Shown: positions 23,703 to 32,248 of the stretch, piece after piece
Layout: each line of letters opens with the position of its first letter
Position numbering within the stretch: position 1 is the first letter of the stretch
Origin: Labedella phragmitis
GTDB taxonomy: Bacteria; Actinomycetota; Actinomycetes; Actinomycetales; Microbacteriaceae
Direction of reading: 5' to 3'
NCBI RefSeq assembly: GCF_004078635.1
Contig: NZ_RZNB01000001.1
Location: 620,001 to 684,000, forward strand
Length of the DNA stretch: 64,000 nucleotides
Translations under genes and position numbers: made by a program
The notes under the pieces: model-generated
What the model was told of the DNA's origin: nothing
What the model saw: the letters and a program-made list of their open reading frames with translations, nothing else
Databases searched by the model: none

Positions 23703-23909
23703 TTATTCGTCGCGCGGGCGCTTCGTGAACTGGCGAAAGATCGTGACTGGGAGCCCGCCCACCGCTATGAGGACGAAGCATAGAAACTGCCCCAAGGTGC
23801 CGGGTTCAACCCAGAAGAAAACAATCAGCGTAAGCACCCACACGGCGACCGCGCAGGCCCATAGAGCGAGAAGCGTGGACCGCTCGGCACGAGTGCTATT
23901 AGCTGACAT
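23703..23909 (-). CDS. Small two-helix membrane protein, cargo of the remnant prophage
   Basis: 68 residues with two membrane helices (TLLALWACAVAVWVLTLIVFF; FLCFVLIAVGGLPVTIF) and a basic end. It is intact, on the minus strand, at exactly the place (between the AlpA-like and HNH genes) where the complete prophage has the Cas2-like gene. The same slot therefore carries different cargo in related phages. No family is recognised; toxin, exclusion or defence roles are possible. Confidence 0.6.
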   Translation of the reverse strand: MSANSTRAERSTLLALWACAVAVWVLTLIVFFWVEPGTLGQFLCFVLIAVGGLPVTIFRQFTKRPRDE

Positions 23910-23935
23910 TGGCTCATCATTGCAGGGCGACCGTC

Positions 23936-24358
23936 ATGGCTGCTAGCAGGCGCGGCGGCCCCGCATCTCGGCGCGTGGCTCAACTGGTGCTCGAGACGTA
24001 CGGCCGTGAGTGCCACCTCCGCCTCAAGGGCTGTACGAGGGTGGCGACGACGAAGGATCACGTCGTGCCCTACTCGCATGGTGGAGCCGACGTGCTCGAG
24101 AACTACAGGCCGGCATGCAAGGCGTGCAACTCGAAGCGTCAGAACCGGGTCATGAGCGGCTAGGGGGGGGGCGTCGATCGTCGTCGTCATCGGGCCGCCG
24201 GCGTCGGGCAAGTCCACGTACGTGCGAGCGCACGCTCGAGCTCGCGACGTGGTGATCGAATATGGATTCGATCGCTCGGGCTCTCATGCCGATTCAAGCG
24301 GACGCGACGCACGACTACCCCGACCATGTGCGGCACGTGGCGATCAAGGCGCGACAGG
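23936..24358 (+). pseudogene. Broken HNH/P-loop gene of the remnant prophage
   Basis: The first 75 residues match the HNH domain of the gene at 8869, with all cysteines and DHVVPYSHGG present, then a TAG at 24161-24163. Past the stop a run of nine G marks an indel, and the P-loop region (still VVVIGPPASGKSTYV in one frame) carries further shifts. Similarity ends near 24358 inside what would be the P-loop domain. The HNH part alone might still be made. Confidence 0.8.
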
Positions 24359-25649
24359 GAAGCAGACGATCGGCGGTGTGGGGAGCTTCCCCTTCACCAT
24401 CGCCGGTCCCGGTGTGGAGCAGGACGTCACGGCCGTGACAACCACCCCCGGTACGCCGGTGGTCTTCGCCACTTCGGACGGCGCGCCGTCCGGCGCGTAC
24501 ACGGCGACGGAGACGATGCCCACGGACACGAGCAGCACCGGCCCCGGGACATGGCGCATGACCTCGGCCGTCTGCAACGGCGCGTCCGTGCCCGTCGTGA
24601 ACACGCCGTCCGATCAGCCCACCTCGGCCACGGCGAGCTATACGGCCGTTCCGGGAAGCGACGTCTCCTGTCTCTTCACGAACTCCTTCACTCCCTCGGG
24701 GTCGATCGACATCGTGAAGACGTCGGAGGGCGGCACCGGGCGGTTCGAGTTCTCGGTGATCTCCCCGAACGCGAACCTCGAGGCGGTCGGCGCGCCCGCC
24801 GCTGTCACGACCAGCCCGGGACAACCGGTCACGGCGTCCCCGTCGATCACGGGGGTCTCGGCGGCGCCGGGGTCGCGCTACCTCATCCGCGAGACACTGC
24901 CCGCCCCGGACGCCGGAGGGTTCTGGCAGCTCGCGTCGGCGGATTGCGGCCCGAACTCGATCCAGGTCGACCTTCGGCGAGCAGGCGTCCTCGTCGCCTT
25001 GACGCCGTCGAACCCCCATGCGACGTGTCACTTCGTGAACCGTTATCAGCCGTACGGGACGCTCTCCGTCGTGAAGAACACCACCCCGGACGAGGAGCTT
25101 CGGCCCGGTGAGGCCGAGATCGACGTGGCGTGCACCGACGGAATCGGCGGCCCGTTCTCGATCCCGGCGGGACGCGGTGCGGGCGACAGCGGGATCGCGG
25201 TGATCGACAGGAACGTCGACTGCATCGTCACGGAATCGGCATCCGGGGCGGCCGAAGGAGTGGCCGTCACGACGACGGCGGAGTTGATCGTCGACGGCGG
25301 CCCGCCACAGTCCTACACGCTCGGGGAGTCGTTCACCGCGGAACTCGGTAGCGACACCCAACTCGTGATCACGAATCGACTGCAAGCGCCGTCGCCGTCG
25401 CCCTCGCCGTCCCCACCGCCAGGGACGCCACCGCCCGGGACGCCACCGCCTGGCGCGGACCCGGGCGACCCGCAGCCTCCGGGTTCCGGCGAGGGAAGCG
25501 AGACCCCCGGCGGCGACCTCGCCGTCACGGGCTCGACCATGACGGCGTGGGCACTCACGGTGGCGGCCGCCCTGCTCCTCGGCGGCTCAGTTCTCTGGGG
25601 CGCGTCCCGTCGATCCCGTCGACGTGCCCGCCACGACGGATCGCCCTAG
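24359..25649 (+). pseudogene. Cell-wall surface protein with LAVTG sorting signal, truncated at its 5' end
   Basis: About 430 residues. Three or four repeats of a prealbumin/collagen-binding-B-like fold are visible, each ending in a motif such as SCLFTNSF, TCHFVNRY or LVITNRL and starting with GTLSVVKN or GSIDIVKT. A Pro-rich spacer (25380-25510) leads to LAVTG (25518-25532), a membrane helix and a basic tail: a class E sortase signal. The start and signal peptide are missing; the frame runs instead into phage remnant DNA. Without a secretion signal it cannot reach the wall, so I treat it as a pseudogene made by the prophage deletion. Confidence 0.8.
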
Positions 25650-26042
25650 TTTCCGTCTCGCCGACCGGACCTGCGCTGCCCAGGCCTGCGCGGATGGTCG
25701 GTTTCTGCGTCGGGATCGACCGACCGGCGGGACGGCGGGTCGCTGCGGAGGAGGGGGAGGGGGAGGCCATGCGCCCGTTCACTAGGTCATGCCGGAGGCC
25801 TGGCAGGCGGCGCGGACGTTCGCGTACGCCGTTCGGGACGCGGCGGTGTGTGGTGGACCCCGTCCATGAGCCGGAGGCGATCAGGCTGCGCGCATCGCGG
25901 GTCATCGGGTGCGCGTACCGTCTCGATCGGCATTGGCGTGAGGCGAGGAAAGCAGCATCATGCTCCGCTCCGCTCCGCCGCATGTACTCGAGGACGTGAC
26001 GCCGCTTCCGACGGAGAGACCGGGCACCCGGCGGGGCAGGGG
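25650..26042. other. Intergenic stretch without a recognisable gene
   Basis: 393 bp between the convergent surface-protein remnant and the RpiR gene. Several short open frames exist on both strands but have no ribosome site, no family resemblance and an arginine-rich composition typical of chance frames in GC-rich DNA. No clear terminator was identified. Confidence 0.6.
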
Positions 26043-26897
26043 TCAGCGCTCCGGGTGCGCCCAGCGCTCGACGAGCTCCTCGTGTTCCTCGAGTCGCTCC
26101 TGCGTGCGGCGTGCGTCGCGGCCGGCGATCGCGTCGAGCAGCGAGATCGCGAGCACGATGGAAGCGGCGTGGCTGTCGAAGACGAGGTCCGTGCCGACGG
26201 GCGCCACGAGGAGGGAGTCCACGTCGTCGGCGAACGACACGAGCGGCGTGTCCACGATCGCAACGGTCGCCATCCCGAGCCGTTTCGCATCCGCGAGGGC
26301 CCGCACGGTTGCGGACGGGTAACGCGGCATCACGAAGGCGAGCACAGCGCTCGCGCCGTTGCGGTGCAGCTGCAGGATCCCGTCGTCGAGGGTCGCCGCC
26401 TCGTTGAGCACGTGCACGTCGGGGAGTACTCGGCGAGCGAAGTACCCGAAGTACTCGGCGAGGGCCGACGACGCGCGCAGGCCGACGATTCCGAGCGGCT
26501 GCGTTCCGGCGAGCACGTCGACCGCCCTCGTCATCCGCTCGCTGGACAGGGTGTGCTCGAGGCTCGCGATGTTGTCCTGCTCCGAGGCGAGGGCCGCGGA
26601 CGACGACGAGAGCACGGGCGCATCCTGGTCCGAGTCGGTGGGGTCGAACAGCTCATCGCGCAGCGCACTGCGGAACTCGGGGTAGCCGCTGAAGCCGAGC
26701 GCCGTGGCGAGGCGGGTGACGGTCGGCTGGCTGACGCCGGCAGCGGCAGCCACGTCGACGGTCGACGCGAACGCGACGTCTGCGAGCGAATCCAGCATGT
26801 AGTGGATGGTGCGTCGTTGGGTCGGCGAGAGCCGGTTCTCGTGCACGAGCCCGAGCAGCCACGCTCGCGTGCGCTCGATGGCCGGTCGGTCGTTCAC
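26043..26897 (-). CDS. MurR/RpiR-family regulator with SIS domain
   Basis: 284 residues from GTG. The N-terminal RpiR helix-turn-helix is clear (DVAAAAGVSQPTVTRLATALG, near residues 48-68), with FSGYPEFRSALRDEL after it. Residues about 110-250 form a SIS phosphosugar-type ligand domain (GIVGLRASSALAEYFGYF; AFVMPRYPSATVRALADAK). It is divergent from the OCD/lyase genes and probably controls them and perhaps the importer. In this family SIS domains also bind non-sugar metabolites, so the ligand is open. Confidence 0.88.
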   Translation of the reverse strand: MNDRPAIERTRAWLLGLVHENRLSPTQRRTIHYMLDSLADVAFASTVDVAAAAGVSQPTVTRLATALGFSGYPEFRSALRDELFDPTDSDQDAPVLSSSSAALASEQDNIASLEHTLSSERMTRAVDVLAGTQPLGIVGLRASSALAEYFGYFARRVLPDVHVLNEAATLDDGILQLHRNGASAVLAFVMPRYPSATVRALADAKRLGMATVAIVDTPLVSFADDVDSLLVAPVGTDLVFDSHAASIVLAISLLDAIAGRDARRTQERLEEHEELVERWAHPER

Positions 26898-26984
26898 GGA
26901 GCTATTCTCCCTGCCGTCGAGGGCGAGAACGTATCACCGCGCCCGAACTGAATAAAATGAAACATGCTCGACACATAGTGTATG

Positions 26985-26993
26985 GAATAATTC
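26985..26993. promoter_or_regulatory. Palindrome in an AT-rich divergent promoter region
   Basis: GAATAATTC is a perfect palindrome in an unusually AT-rich stretch (26945-27000) between the divergent RpiR and OCD genes. A related arrangement, GAAT and ATTC arms 6 bases apart, precedes the importer at 33781-33794. Both are candidate RpiR operator sites. Confidence 0.35.
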
Positions 26994-27054
26994 ACAGCGT
27001 GGCGCGCCGTGGTTCGCACGCGTCGATTTCACCGCGAGCAGAGACGGAGTTCCC

Positions 27055-28080
27055 ATGGCCGGTACACACGAACGCGAGATCTGGCTCCGGTTCCTCTCCG
27101 GTCCGGACATTGACAGCCTCGAGCTCACCCGCTCGGAGATCATCGCGGCGATCGATGGCGTCATGGCAGCGCACGGTCGCGGAGAGACGGTCTTCGAGCC
27201 GCGCATGCACCTCATGCCCGACAACGGCGGCATCGGCCACTTCAACGTGCTCCGCGGCCACGTGTCGTCGCTCGGCGACCACGGCGTGAGCGGCGTGAAG
27301 GTTGTCGGCGACTTCGTCCCCAACTACACGCTCGGCCTGCCGAGCGAGCTCGCGATGGCGACTCTCTTCGACCCGACCACGGGCGTCCCGTTGGCTGTCA
27401 TGGATGCGACGCTCATCACGGAAGCGCGGACCGGCGCGATGACGGCGGTCGGCGCGAAGCACCTCGCGCGGCCAGGCTCGAAGATCCTCGGCCACGTCGG
27501 CGCCCGCGGTACGGCGTTCTCGAACGTCACGATGCTCGACAGCCTCTTCGACCTCGACGAGATCCGAGTGACGAGCAAGCGGCCCGAGTCTCGCGAGGCG
27601 TTCGCTGAGCGGCTGAGGGCCGAGATCGACACTCCCGTGCGGGTCGTCGAGACCGCGGACGAGGCCTTCGACGACGCCGACATCCTGGTGGAGGCGACTC
27701 GGCTCACCGAGCCGAGCCCGCTTCTGCGCACCGATGTCGTCAAGGCTGGAGCATTCGTCGTGCCCTACGGCACCATCAGCGCGGTGGAACTCGATCTGCT
27801 CGACGTCATGGACAAGGTCGTCGTCGACGACTGGCGTGAGGCGCGCTCCGGCCGGTTCGGTGCGCTCCGCGCCCACGTCGACACCGGGAGGCTCTCGGAG
27901 GAGACGCTCTATGCGCAATTCGGCGAGATCGTCAGCGGACAGAAGCCCGGACGCGAGAGCGATGATGAGCGCATCCTGCTCTGGCATCGGGGACTCTCCA
28001 TCCTCGACGTCGCACTCGCGCATCTGATCCTCGATCGAGCGCAGCAGGCCGATGTCGGCACGATGCTGCGGTACCGGTAA
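27055..28080 (+). CDS. Ornithine cyclodeaminase/mu-crystallin family protein
   Basis: 341 residues; ACGGAG 6 bases before the ATG. It contains the family's substrate-binding FEPRMHLMPDNGG region, GVPLAVMDATLITEARTGAM around residues 110-130 and an NAD(P) Rossmann segment (KILGHVGARGTAFSNV, less canonical than GxGxQA). Members include ornithine and lysine cyclodeaminases, ketimine reductases and alanine dehydrogenase. It is followed after 5 bases by a lyase-fold gene, so the two act together. Residue changes in the nucleotide loop make exact chemistry uncertain. Confidence 0.8.
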   Translation: MAGTHEREIWLRFLSGPDIDSLELTRSEIIAAIDGVMAAHGRGETVFEPRMHLMPDNGGIGHFNVLRGHVSSLGDHGVSGVKVVGDFVPNYTLGLPSELAMATLFDPTTGVPLAVMDATLITEARTGAMTAVGAKHLARPGSKILGHVGARGTAFSNVTMLDSLFDLDEIRVTSKRPESREAFAERLRAEIDTPVRVVETADEAFDDADILVEATRLTEPSPLLRTDVVKAGAFVVPYGTISAVELDLLDVMDKVVVDDWREARSGRFGALRAHVDTGRLSEETLYAQFGEIVSGQKPGRESDDERILLWHRGLSILDVALAHLILDRAQQADVGTMLRYR

Positions 28081-28085
28081 GCCCG

Positions 28086-29567
28086 ATGGGCGACGTTGTG
28101 GTGCGCGCGGCGGACGACCTCGACCGTCGCGCGCTGCTCGCCGTCGCTGACGGCGCACGCCTCACGATCGGTGATGAGCTGCGCGAGGCGCTGCGCTCGC
28201 GTCGCGCCGAGGTCCTCGCCGCACTCGAGTCCGGCGGTCCGGTCTACGGCGTCACCACGGGGATGGGGGCCGCGAGCGAGATCCGTCTGACGGCGGCGGA
28301 GCAGGCGCAGCATCAGGAGAACCTCATGCTCGCGCGAGCCGTTGGGCATGGCGAGTGGCTCGGCGCGCGCGAGACACGAGCCGTCCTCGTCGCGCGGATC
28401 GGCACCTTCCTCCTCGGCGACGTCGGCGTCTCCGCCGAGCTCGTCGATCGGCTCGTCGAGATGCTCGACCGCGACATACTCCCCGCGATCCCGCGATCGG
28501 GCATCGGCGCGGCGGGGGAGATCATCCCGCTCGCGCACCTCGGAGGGGCAGTCACCGGTTCCGGCGAGGTGCTCGACCCCGGCTCGGCCGGCGGTTCGTT
28601 CTCGGCGGCGACCGCGCTCGCCGCCGTCGGTCTCGCCCCGTTCGCTCTGGGACCGAAGGAGGGGGTGGCGATGCTGGAGGGCGTCCCGGTCACGACGGCC
28701 CTCGCGGCCCTGCGGTCCGCGGACGCCCGGATGGTCGCCGAGCAGACGACGGTCGTCGTGGCCGGGGCACTCGGCGTGATCGGGGCGTCGCTCGACACGT
28801 TCTCCCCCGAGGTGGCACGCGGCGACGACGTACTCGCGCGTGTCCTCGCGGCGATCAGGTCCCGGGTGCGCGACGGCGCGGCGCCGCGAGCGCTGCAGGC
28901 GCCGTTGTCGTTCCGCGTCGTGGGCAGCGCGCTCGCGCACCTGGTCAGGGCGACCGACGCTCTCGACGCGGCGATCGAGCGCTCGCTGACGGGTGTGACC
29001 GACTCGCCTGCGTATCTCGGCGGCCGCTTCGTGGGCACGGCGGGCTTCGACGGGTTCGAGCTCGCGGCGGACCTGGACGCGCTGAGGGTCGCGCTCGTGC
29101 ACCTCGCCGAGCTCTCCGTGGCGCGGCTGCACCGCCTCCTCGACGACAGGGTCACGGGCCTCGCCCGGCAACTCTCGGCTCACCCCGGCGCGCACGCCGG
29201 CATGGTCGTGGTGCACAAGCACGCCGTCGGAGTCGTGCACGAGCTCCACCGCCGCGCCGCCCCCGTGAGCATAGGCGCTCGCGAGACCTCACTCGGCCAG
29301 GAGGACGTGCAGAGCCACTCGGTCGCAGCGGCCGTCGAGGCGGCGCATGCCATCGTGCTCGTCCGGGATGTGATCGCGTCCGAGCTGCTCGCCGTCGTGC
29401 ACGCCGTGCGGCTCTCGGGAGCGGACACCGACCCGGACGGCCCGCTCGCCGCGGCTGACGCCGTCGTGGCGGACGGTGTCGTCGATCGTCCGTTCGGACG
29501 CGACATCGCCGCTCTCACGCGCTTGCTCGCGAGCGGATGGGGAAGCGATTCCGGGGAAGCCGGCTGA
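28086..29567 (+). CDS. Histidine-ammonia-lyase-fold protein lacking the MIO triad (Ala-Ala-Gly)
   Basis: 493 residues with the aromatic amino acid lyase fold: VYGVTTGMG near 55, PAIPRSGIGAAGEIIPLAHL near 133-150, LGPKEGVAMLEG near 197. In histidine ammonia-lyase residues Ala142-Ser143-Gly144 cyclise to the electrophilic MIO cofactor; here residues 142-144 are Ala-Ala-Gly (codons 28509-28517), so MIO cannot form. The usual RxxPQ and SGNFHG motifs are also altered (SFRVVGSA; TAGFDG). It may catalyse an elimination that needs no MIO, such as loss of trimethylamine from a betaine, or be a non-lyase homologue. Confidence 0.82.
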   Translation: MGDVVVRAADDLDRRALLAVADGARLTIGDELREALRSRRAEVLAALESGGPVYGVTTGMGAASEIRLTAAEQAQHQENLMLARAVGHGEWLGARETRAVLVARIGTFLLGDVGVSAELVDRLVEMLDRDILPAIPRSGIGAAGEIIPLAHLGGAVTGSGEVLDPGSAGGSFSAATALAAVGLAPFALGPKEGVAMLEGVPVTTALAALRSADARMVAEQTTVVVAGALGVIGASLDTFSPEVARGDDVLARVLAAIRSRVRDGAAPRALQAPLSFRVVGSALAHLVRATDALDAAIERSLTGVTDSPAYLGGRFVGTAGFDGFELAADLDALRVALVHLAELSVARLHRLLDDRVTGLARQLSAHPGAHAGMVVVHKHAVGVVHELHRRAAPVSIGARETSLGQEDVQSHSVAAAVEAAHAIVLVRDVIASELLAVVHAVRLSGADTDPDGPLAAADAVVADGVVDRPFGRDIAALTRLLASGWGSDSGEAG

Positions 29568-29576
29568 TCGCCGTGA

Positions 29577-30581
29577 TCAGGTGCGCGCCGGTGCAGGGGC
29601 GGTCGAGTCGCGTTCGACGAAATCCGGGCGGAACGTGGTCGTTCGAGGCGACCATTCGCCGTCGTCGCTCGAGAGGAAGCCGAGGGCCGTGTCGACGATC
29701 GCTTGCTCGTCCCAGGCGAACGTGGTGAGCGGGGGGCTCACGAGCGAAGCGAGCTCGCTGTCGTCGTAGCCGAGGATGGAGAGGTCCGTCGGGACGTCGA
29801 GGCCCGCCTCGCGCGCGGCCCTGTAGGCGCCGAACGCGATCGAGTCGCTCAGGCAGAACAGTGCCGTGACGGTCGGCTGGGATCGGAGGATGCCGCCGGC
29901 CGTCTGCGCCGCGCCCGCGACCGACGCGGGCGACGCCGTCACGACGACCCGCACTCCGAGAGCGCGGCCGACGGTCTGCGCGAGGAGTGCGGCGGGACGA
30001 CCCGGCGTCGTCGGGAGCGCCGGAGCGAGGACACCGATGGAGCGGTGACCAAGGTCGGCCAAGCGGCCGAGCGCTGTCGACACGCCGTACTCGTTCTCGA
30101 ACAGCACGCTGGCCGACCGCGGCCTGGCGGCGAGGGAGTCGCCGATCGAGACGACCCGGACGTCGCCGGGGACCGTTGCCCAGTACGACCCCGACGGTCC
30201 GGCGGGGAGAGTGATGATGCCGTCGACACGTTGCGCCGCGAACGCGGTGAGCGCCGCGGACTCCCGCTCGGGAGACGCGTCGATATCCGCGATCGACGAG
30301 GATTGGCCGATGTCGCGGAGCGCGCTCGAGAGCATGACGGTGAGCCCCTGCTGCCACATGTCTCCGAGGGATCCGGCGATGCCGACCGTCCCGCTGCGGC
30401 CGCTCGCGAGGGCTCTGGCGACGGGATTCACGGTGTAGCCGAGCGCCGCCGCGACCGCGCGAACCCGCTCCTGCGTCTCACGGGATCCGCGCATGCCGCG
30501 CAAAGCATATGATGTCGCCGCCTTCGAGAGCCCTGCGGCGTCCGCGACATCCTGGAGGGTGGTCCGCCGCGCCGCTGTCAC
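29577..30581 (-). CDS. LacI-family transcriptional regulator
   Basis: 334 residues from GTG at 30581; the frame is open 25 codons further but TTLQDVADAAGLSKATSY-type helix-turn-helix (here SKAATSYALRG) should start near residue 6. A hinge helix (NPVARALASGRSGTVGI) and a periplasmic-binding-like ligand domain follow (FCLSDSIAFGAYRAAREAGL). It converges on the lyase gene and is divergent from the amidohydrolase operon, whose promoter carries a perfect 14-bp palindrome at 30665-30678, its likely operator. Confidence 0.9.
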   Translation of the reverse strand: MTAARRTTLQDVADAAGLSKAATSYALRGMRGSRETQERVRAVAAALGYTVNPVARALASGRSGTVGIAGSLGDMWQQGLTVMLSSALRDIGQSSSIADIDASPERESAALTAFAAQRVDGIITLPAGPSGSYWATVPGDVRVVSIGDSLAARPRSASVLFENEYGVSTALGRLADLGHRSIGVLAPALPTTPGRPAALLAQTVGRALGVRVVVTASPASVAGAAQTAGGILRSQPTVTALFCLSDSIAFGAYRAAREAGLDVPTDLSILGYDDSELASLVSPPLTTFAWDEQAIVDTALGFLSSDDGEWSPRTTTFRPDFVERDSTAPAPART

Positions 30582-30649
30582 GCGACAAGCATAGGCTCCC
30601 CTGCTCCGATCGTCGTCAGGAGGTTTTACACGGCTGAAACGTCGCGTAC

Positions 30650-30679
30650 TTGACACGACGTGTTGTGAACCGGTTCACT
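30650..30679 (+). promoter_or_regulatory. Promoter with LacI-type operator before the amidohydrolase operon
   Basis: A perfect -35 box TTGACA lies at 30650-30655. GTGAACCGGTTCAC (30665-30678) is a perfect palindrome with the central CG typical of LacI-family operators and covers the -10 position (TTCACT, 18-base spacing). Binding there would block RNA polymerase. Confidence 0.75.
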
Positions 30680-30725
30680 TCACACGACGACGCATTCGGC
30701 GTCGCGCTCGACAAGAGGACACCGC

Positions 30726-31619
30726 GTGACAATCGACTGCCATCAGCACGTGTGGCCGGCGGCCTTCATCGACGCGCTGCGCAGCAGGACGGCCGTGCCG
30801 ATGCTCCGCGACTGGGAGCTGCTTCTCGCCGGAGAGCCCCCATACGCCGTCGACCCCGTCGCCCACGACGTCGACGCGCGTCGACGCGTCGAGCTCGCCG
30901 AGGGCAAGGATCAGGTCCTGGTCTCGCTCTCGAGCCCCCTCGGGATCGAGCACCTCCCCGCCGACGAGGCTCGAGACCTCATCTCGATCTGGCACGACTC
31001 CGCCGTCCTGCTCGGCGATCCCTTCCGCGTCTGGGCTGCGACCCCGGTCGAGGACTTCGACCTCGACGGTCTCGGCGAGATCCTGCGCCACCCGCGCATC
31101 GTCGGCCTGCAGCTGCCGGCGACGGCGATGACGAGCCCCGCCGACGTCGAGCGGCTCGGTCCCGTGCTCGACGTCGTCGAGCGGGCCGCGAAGCCCGTGC
31201 TCGTGCATCCCGGACCGGCCCAGCCCCTCGGTGATGCACCCGGGTGGTGGCCAGCGCTCGTCCCCTACGTCGCACAGCAGCAGGCCTCCTGGTTCGCCTG
31301 GCATGCGGCCGGCCGTTCTCGACACCCGCGGCTCCGCATCGCCTTCGTGGCCCTCGCCGGCCTCGCGCCGCTCCACCACGAGCGTCTCGGTGCCAGGGGA
31401 GGCGAATTCGGCTCGATCGATCCGCTCGTGTACTACGAGACGTCCTCGTACGACACGAGGGCGATCGATGCGACGATCCGCGTCGTCGGCGTCGACCCGC
31501 TCGTCCACGGATCGGATCGGCCGTACGCGCGGCCCGTCGATCCGGGCCTCGGGCACGCGTTCACGCACGCCCTCTTCTCCGCCAATCCACTCCACCTTCT
31601 GACAGGAGCACACAGATGA
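30726..31619 (+). CDS. Amidohydrolase (metal-dependent TIM barrel, amidohydrolase_2 family)
   Basis: 297 residues from GTG. The metal site starts with CHQHVW (HxH), continues with VLVHPGP near residue 160, a histidine in SWFAWHAAG and the late aspartate in HGSDRPYA. The family includes decarboxylases (ACMSD-like) and lactone or amide hydrolases. It is first in a LacI-controlled operon with a cysteine-dioxygenase-type cupin, overlapping it by 4 bp. Substrate unknown; it may hydrolyse or decarboxylate an intermediate of the neighbouring pathway. Confidence 0.82.
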   Translation: MTIDCHQHVWPAAFIDALRSRTAVPMLRDWELLLAGEPPYAVDPVAHDVDARRRVELAEGKDQVLVSLSSPLGIEHLPADEARDLISIWHDSAVLLGDPFRVWAATPVEDFDLDGLGEILRHPRIVGLQLPATAMTSPADVERLGPVLDVVERAAKPVLVHPGPAQPLGDAPGWWPALVPYVAQQQASWFAWHAAGRSRHPRLRIAFVALAGLAPLHHERLGARGGEFGSIDPLVYYETSSYDTRAIDATIRVVGVDPLVHGSDRPYARPVDPGLGHAFTHALFSANPLHLLTGAHR

Positions 31620-32248
31620 CCATCTCCGAATCGACCACCGCGACCACGTCGACGGCTGCGAAGACCCCGAGCAGCGCCGTCCTCTCCGCCGAGCAGGTCC
31701 CCTCCGTCCCCGACAGGATCCTCACGAGGTCCGAACTGAAGGTGTGGGCGCAGGAGCTCGCCCAACGTCCCGACCTGTGGCAGGACTACGTCGCGCACGG
31801 CGGCGGACAGCGGCACTTCGCATCGCTCTACCGCGACAGCAACATCGACGTGTGGCTCCTGTGCTGGGACACGAGCGACGACACGGGATGGCACGACCAC
31901 GACATCTCCTCCGGCGCCGTCGCGGTCGCTCAGGGCGCCGTCACCGAGGCGAACCCGCGCATGGGAGGCGAGCCCGTCTCGCGCGTCGTCGAGGCCGGCC
32001 GCGTGTTCACGTTCGGCCCCGACCACATCCACCGGATGAGCGGAGCGGTCGACGGGTCGGTCTCGATCCACGCGTACTCTCCGCCGCTCTGGCGCATGGG
32101 GCAGTACGCCATCGGCCGGAACGGCGTGATGCGCCGCAAGTCCGTGAGCTACGCGGACGAGCTGCGTCCGATGGACGACGTGAGTGTCATCGAGAACTAC
32201 CGCGCTCTGCAGCGCGACTCAAGCGAAATCGGCGAGTCCGCCGAGTAG
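31616..32248 (+). CDS. Cysteine-dioxygenase-type cupin (thiol dioxygenase)
   Basis: 210 residues. The cupin iron site is visible as GWHDHDISSGAVAVAQG (two His) and FGPDHIHRM (third His), with VWLLCWDTSDDTG before it, as in bacterial cysteine and 3-mercaptopropionate dioxygenases, which convert thiols to sulfinates with O2. It is coupled to the amidohydrolase. Being in a histidine-degradation-like island next to a YeiH-type exporter makes a sulfur-containing substrate plausible. The 3' end overlaps the convergent lyase-like gene by 30 bp. Confidence 0.85.
   Translation: MTISESTTATTSTAAKTPSSAVLSAEQVPSVPDRILTRSELKVWAQELAQRPDLWQDYVAHGGGQRHFASLYRDSNIDVWLLCWDTSDDTGWHDHDISSGAVAVAQGAVTEANPRMGGEPVSRVVEAGRVFTFGPDHIHRMSGAVDGSVSIHAYSPPLWRMGQYAIGRNGVMRRKSVSYADELRPMDDVSVIENYRALQRDSSEIGESAE

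Larger units (their letters stand above)
23117..24358. mobile_element. Remnant of a second, tandem prophage of the same type
   Basis: The remnant follows the left-arm order of the intact prophage: repressor, single-helix protein, AlpA-like protein, a minus-strand cargo gene, HNH/P-loop protein. The homologues are clearly diverged, with frameshifts and internal deletions. Everything after the P-loop region is missing; the DNA switches at about 24358 into a host surface-protein gene. This shows two independent integrations at one tRNA, followed by deletion. Confidence 0.85.

Noticed and set aside
24222-24358. In-frame extension of the surface protein into phage DNA as a real N-terminus
   Set aside because: The segment is an alternate-frame reading of the P-loop remnant and has no signal peptide, so it is a junction by-product.
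25555-25983. Minus-strand frame of 142 residues in the gap after the surface protein
   Set aside because: No ribosome site, arginine-rich composition and overlap with the surface-protein end; no family resemblance.
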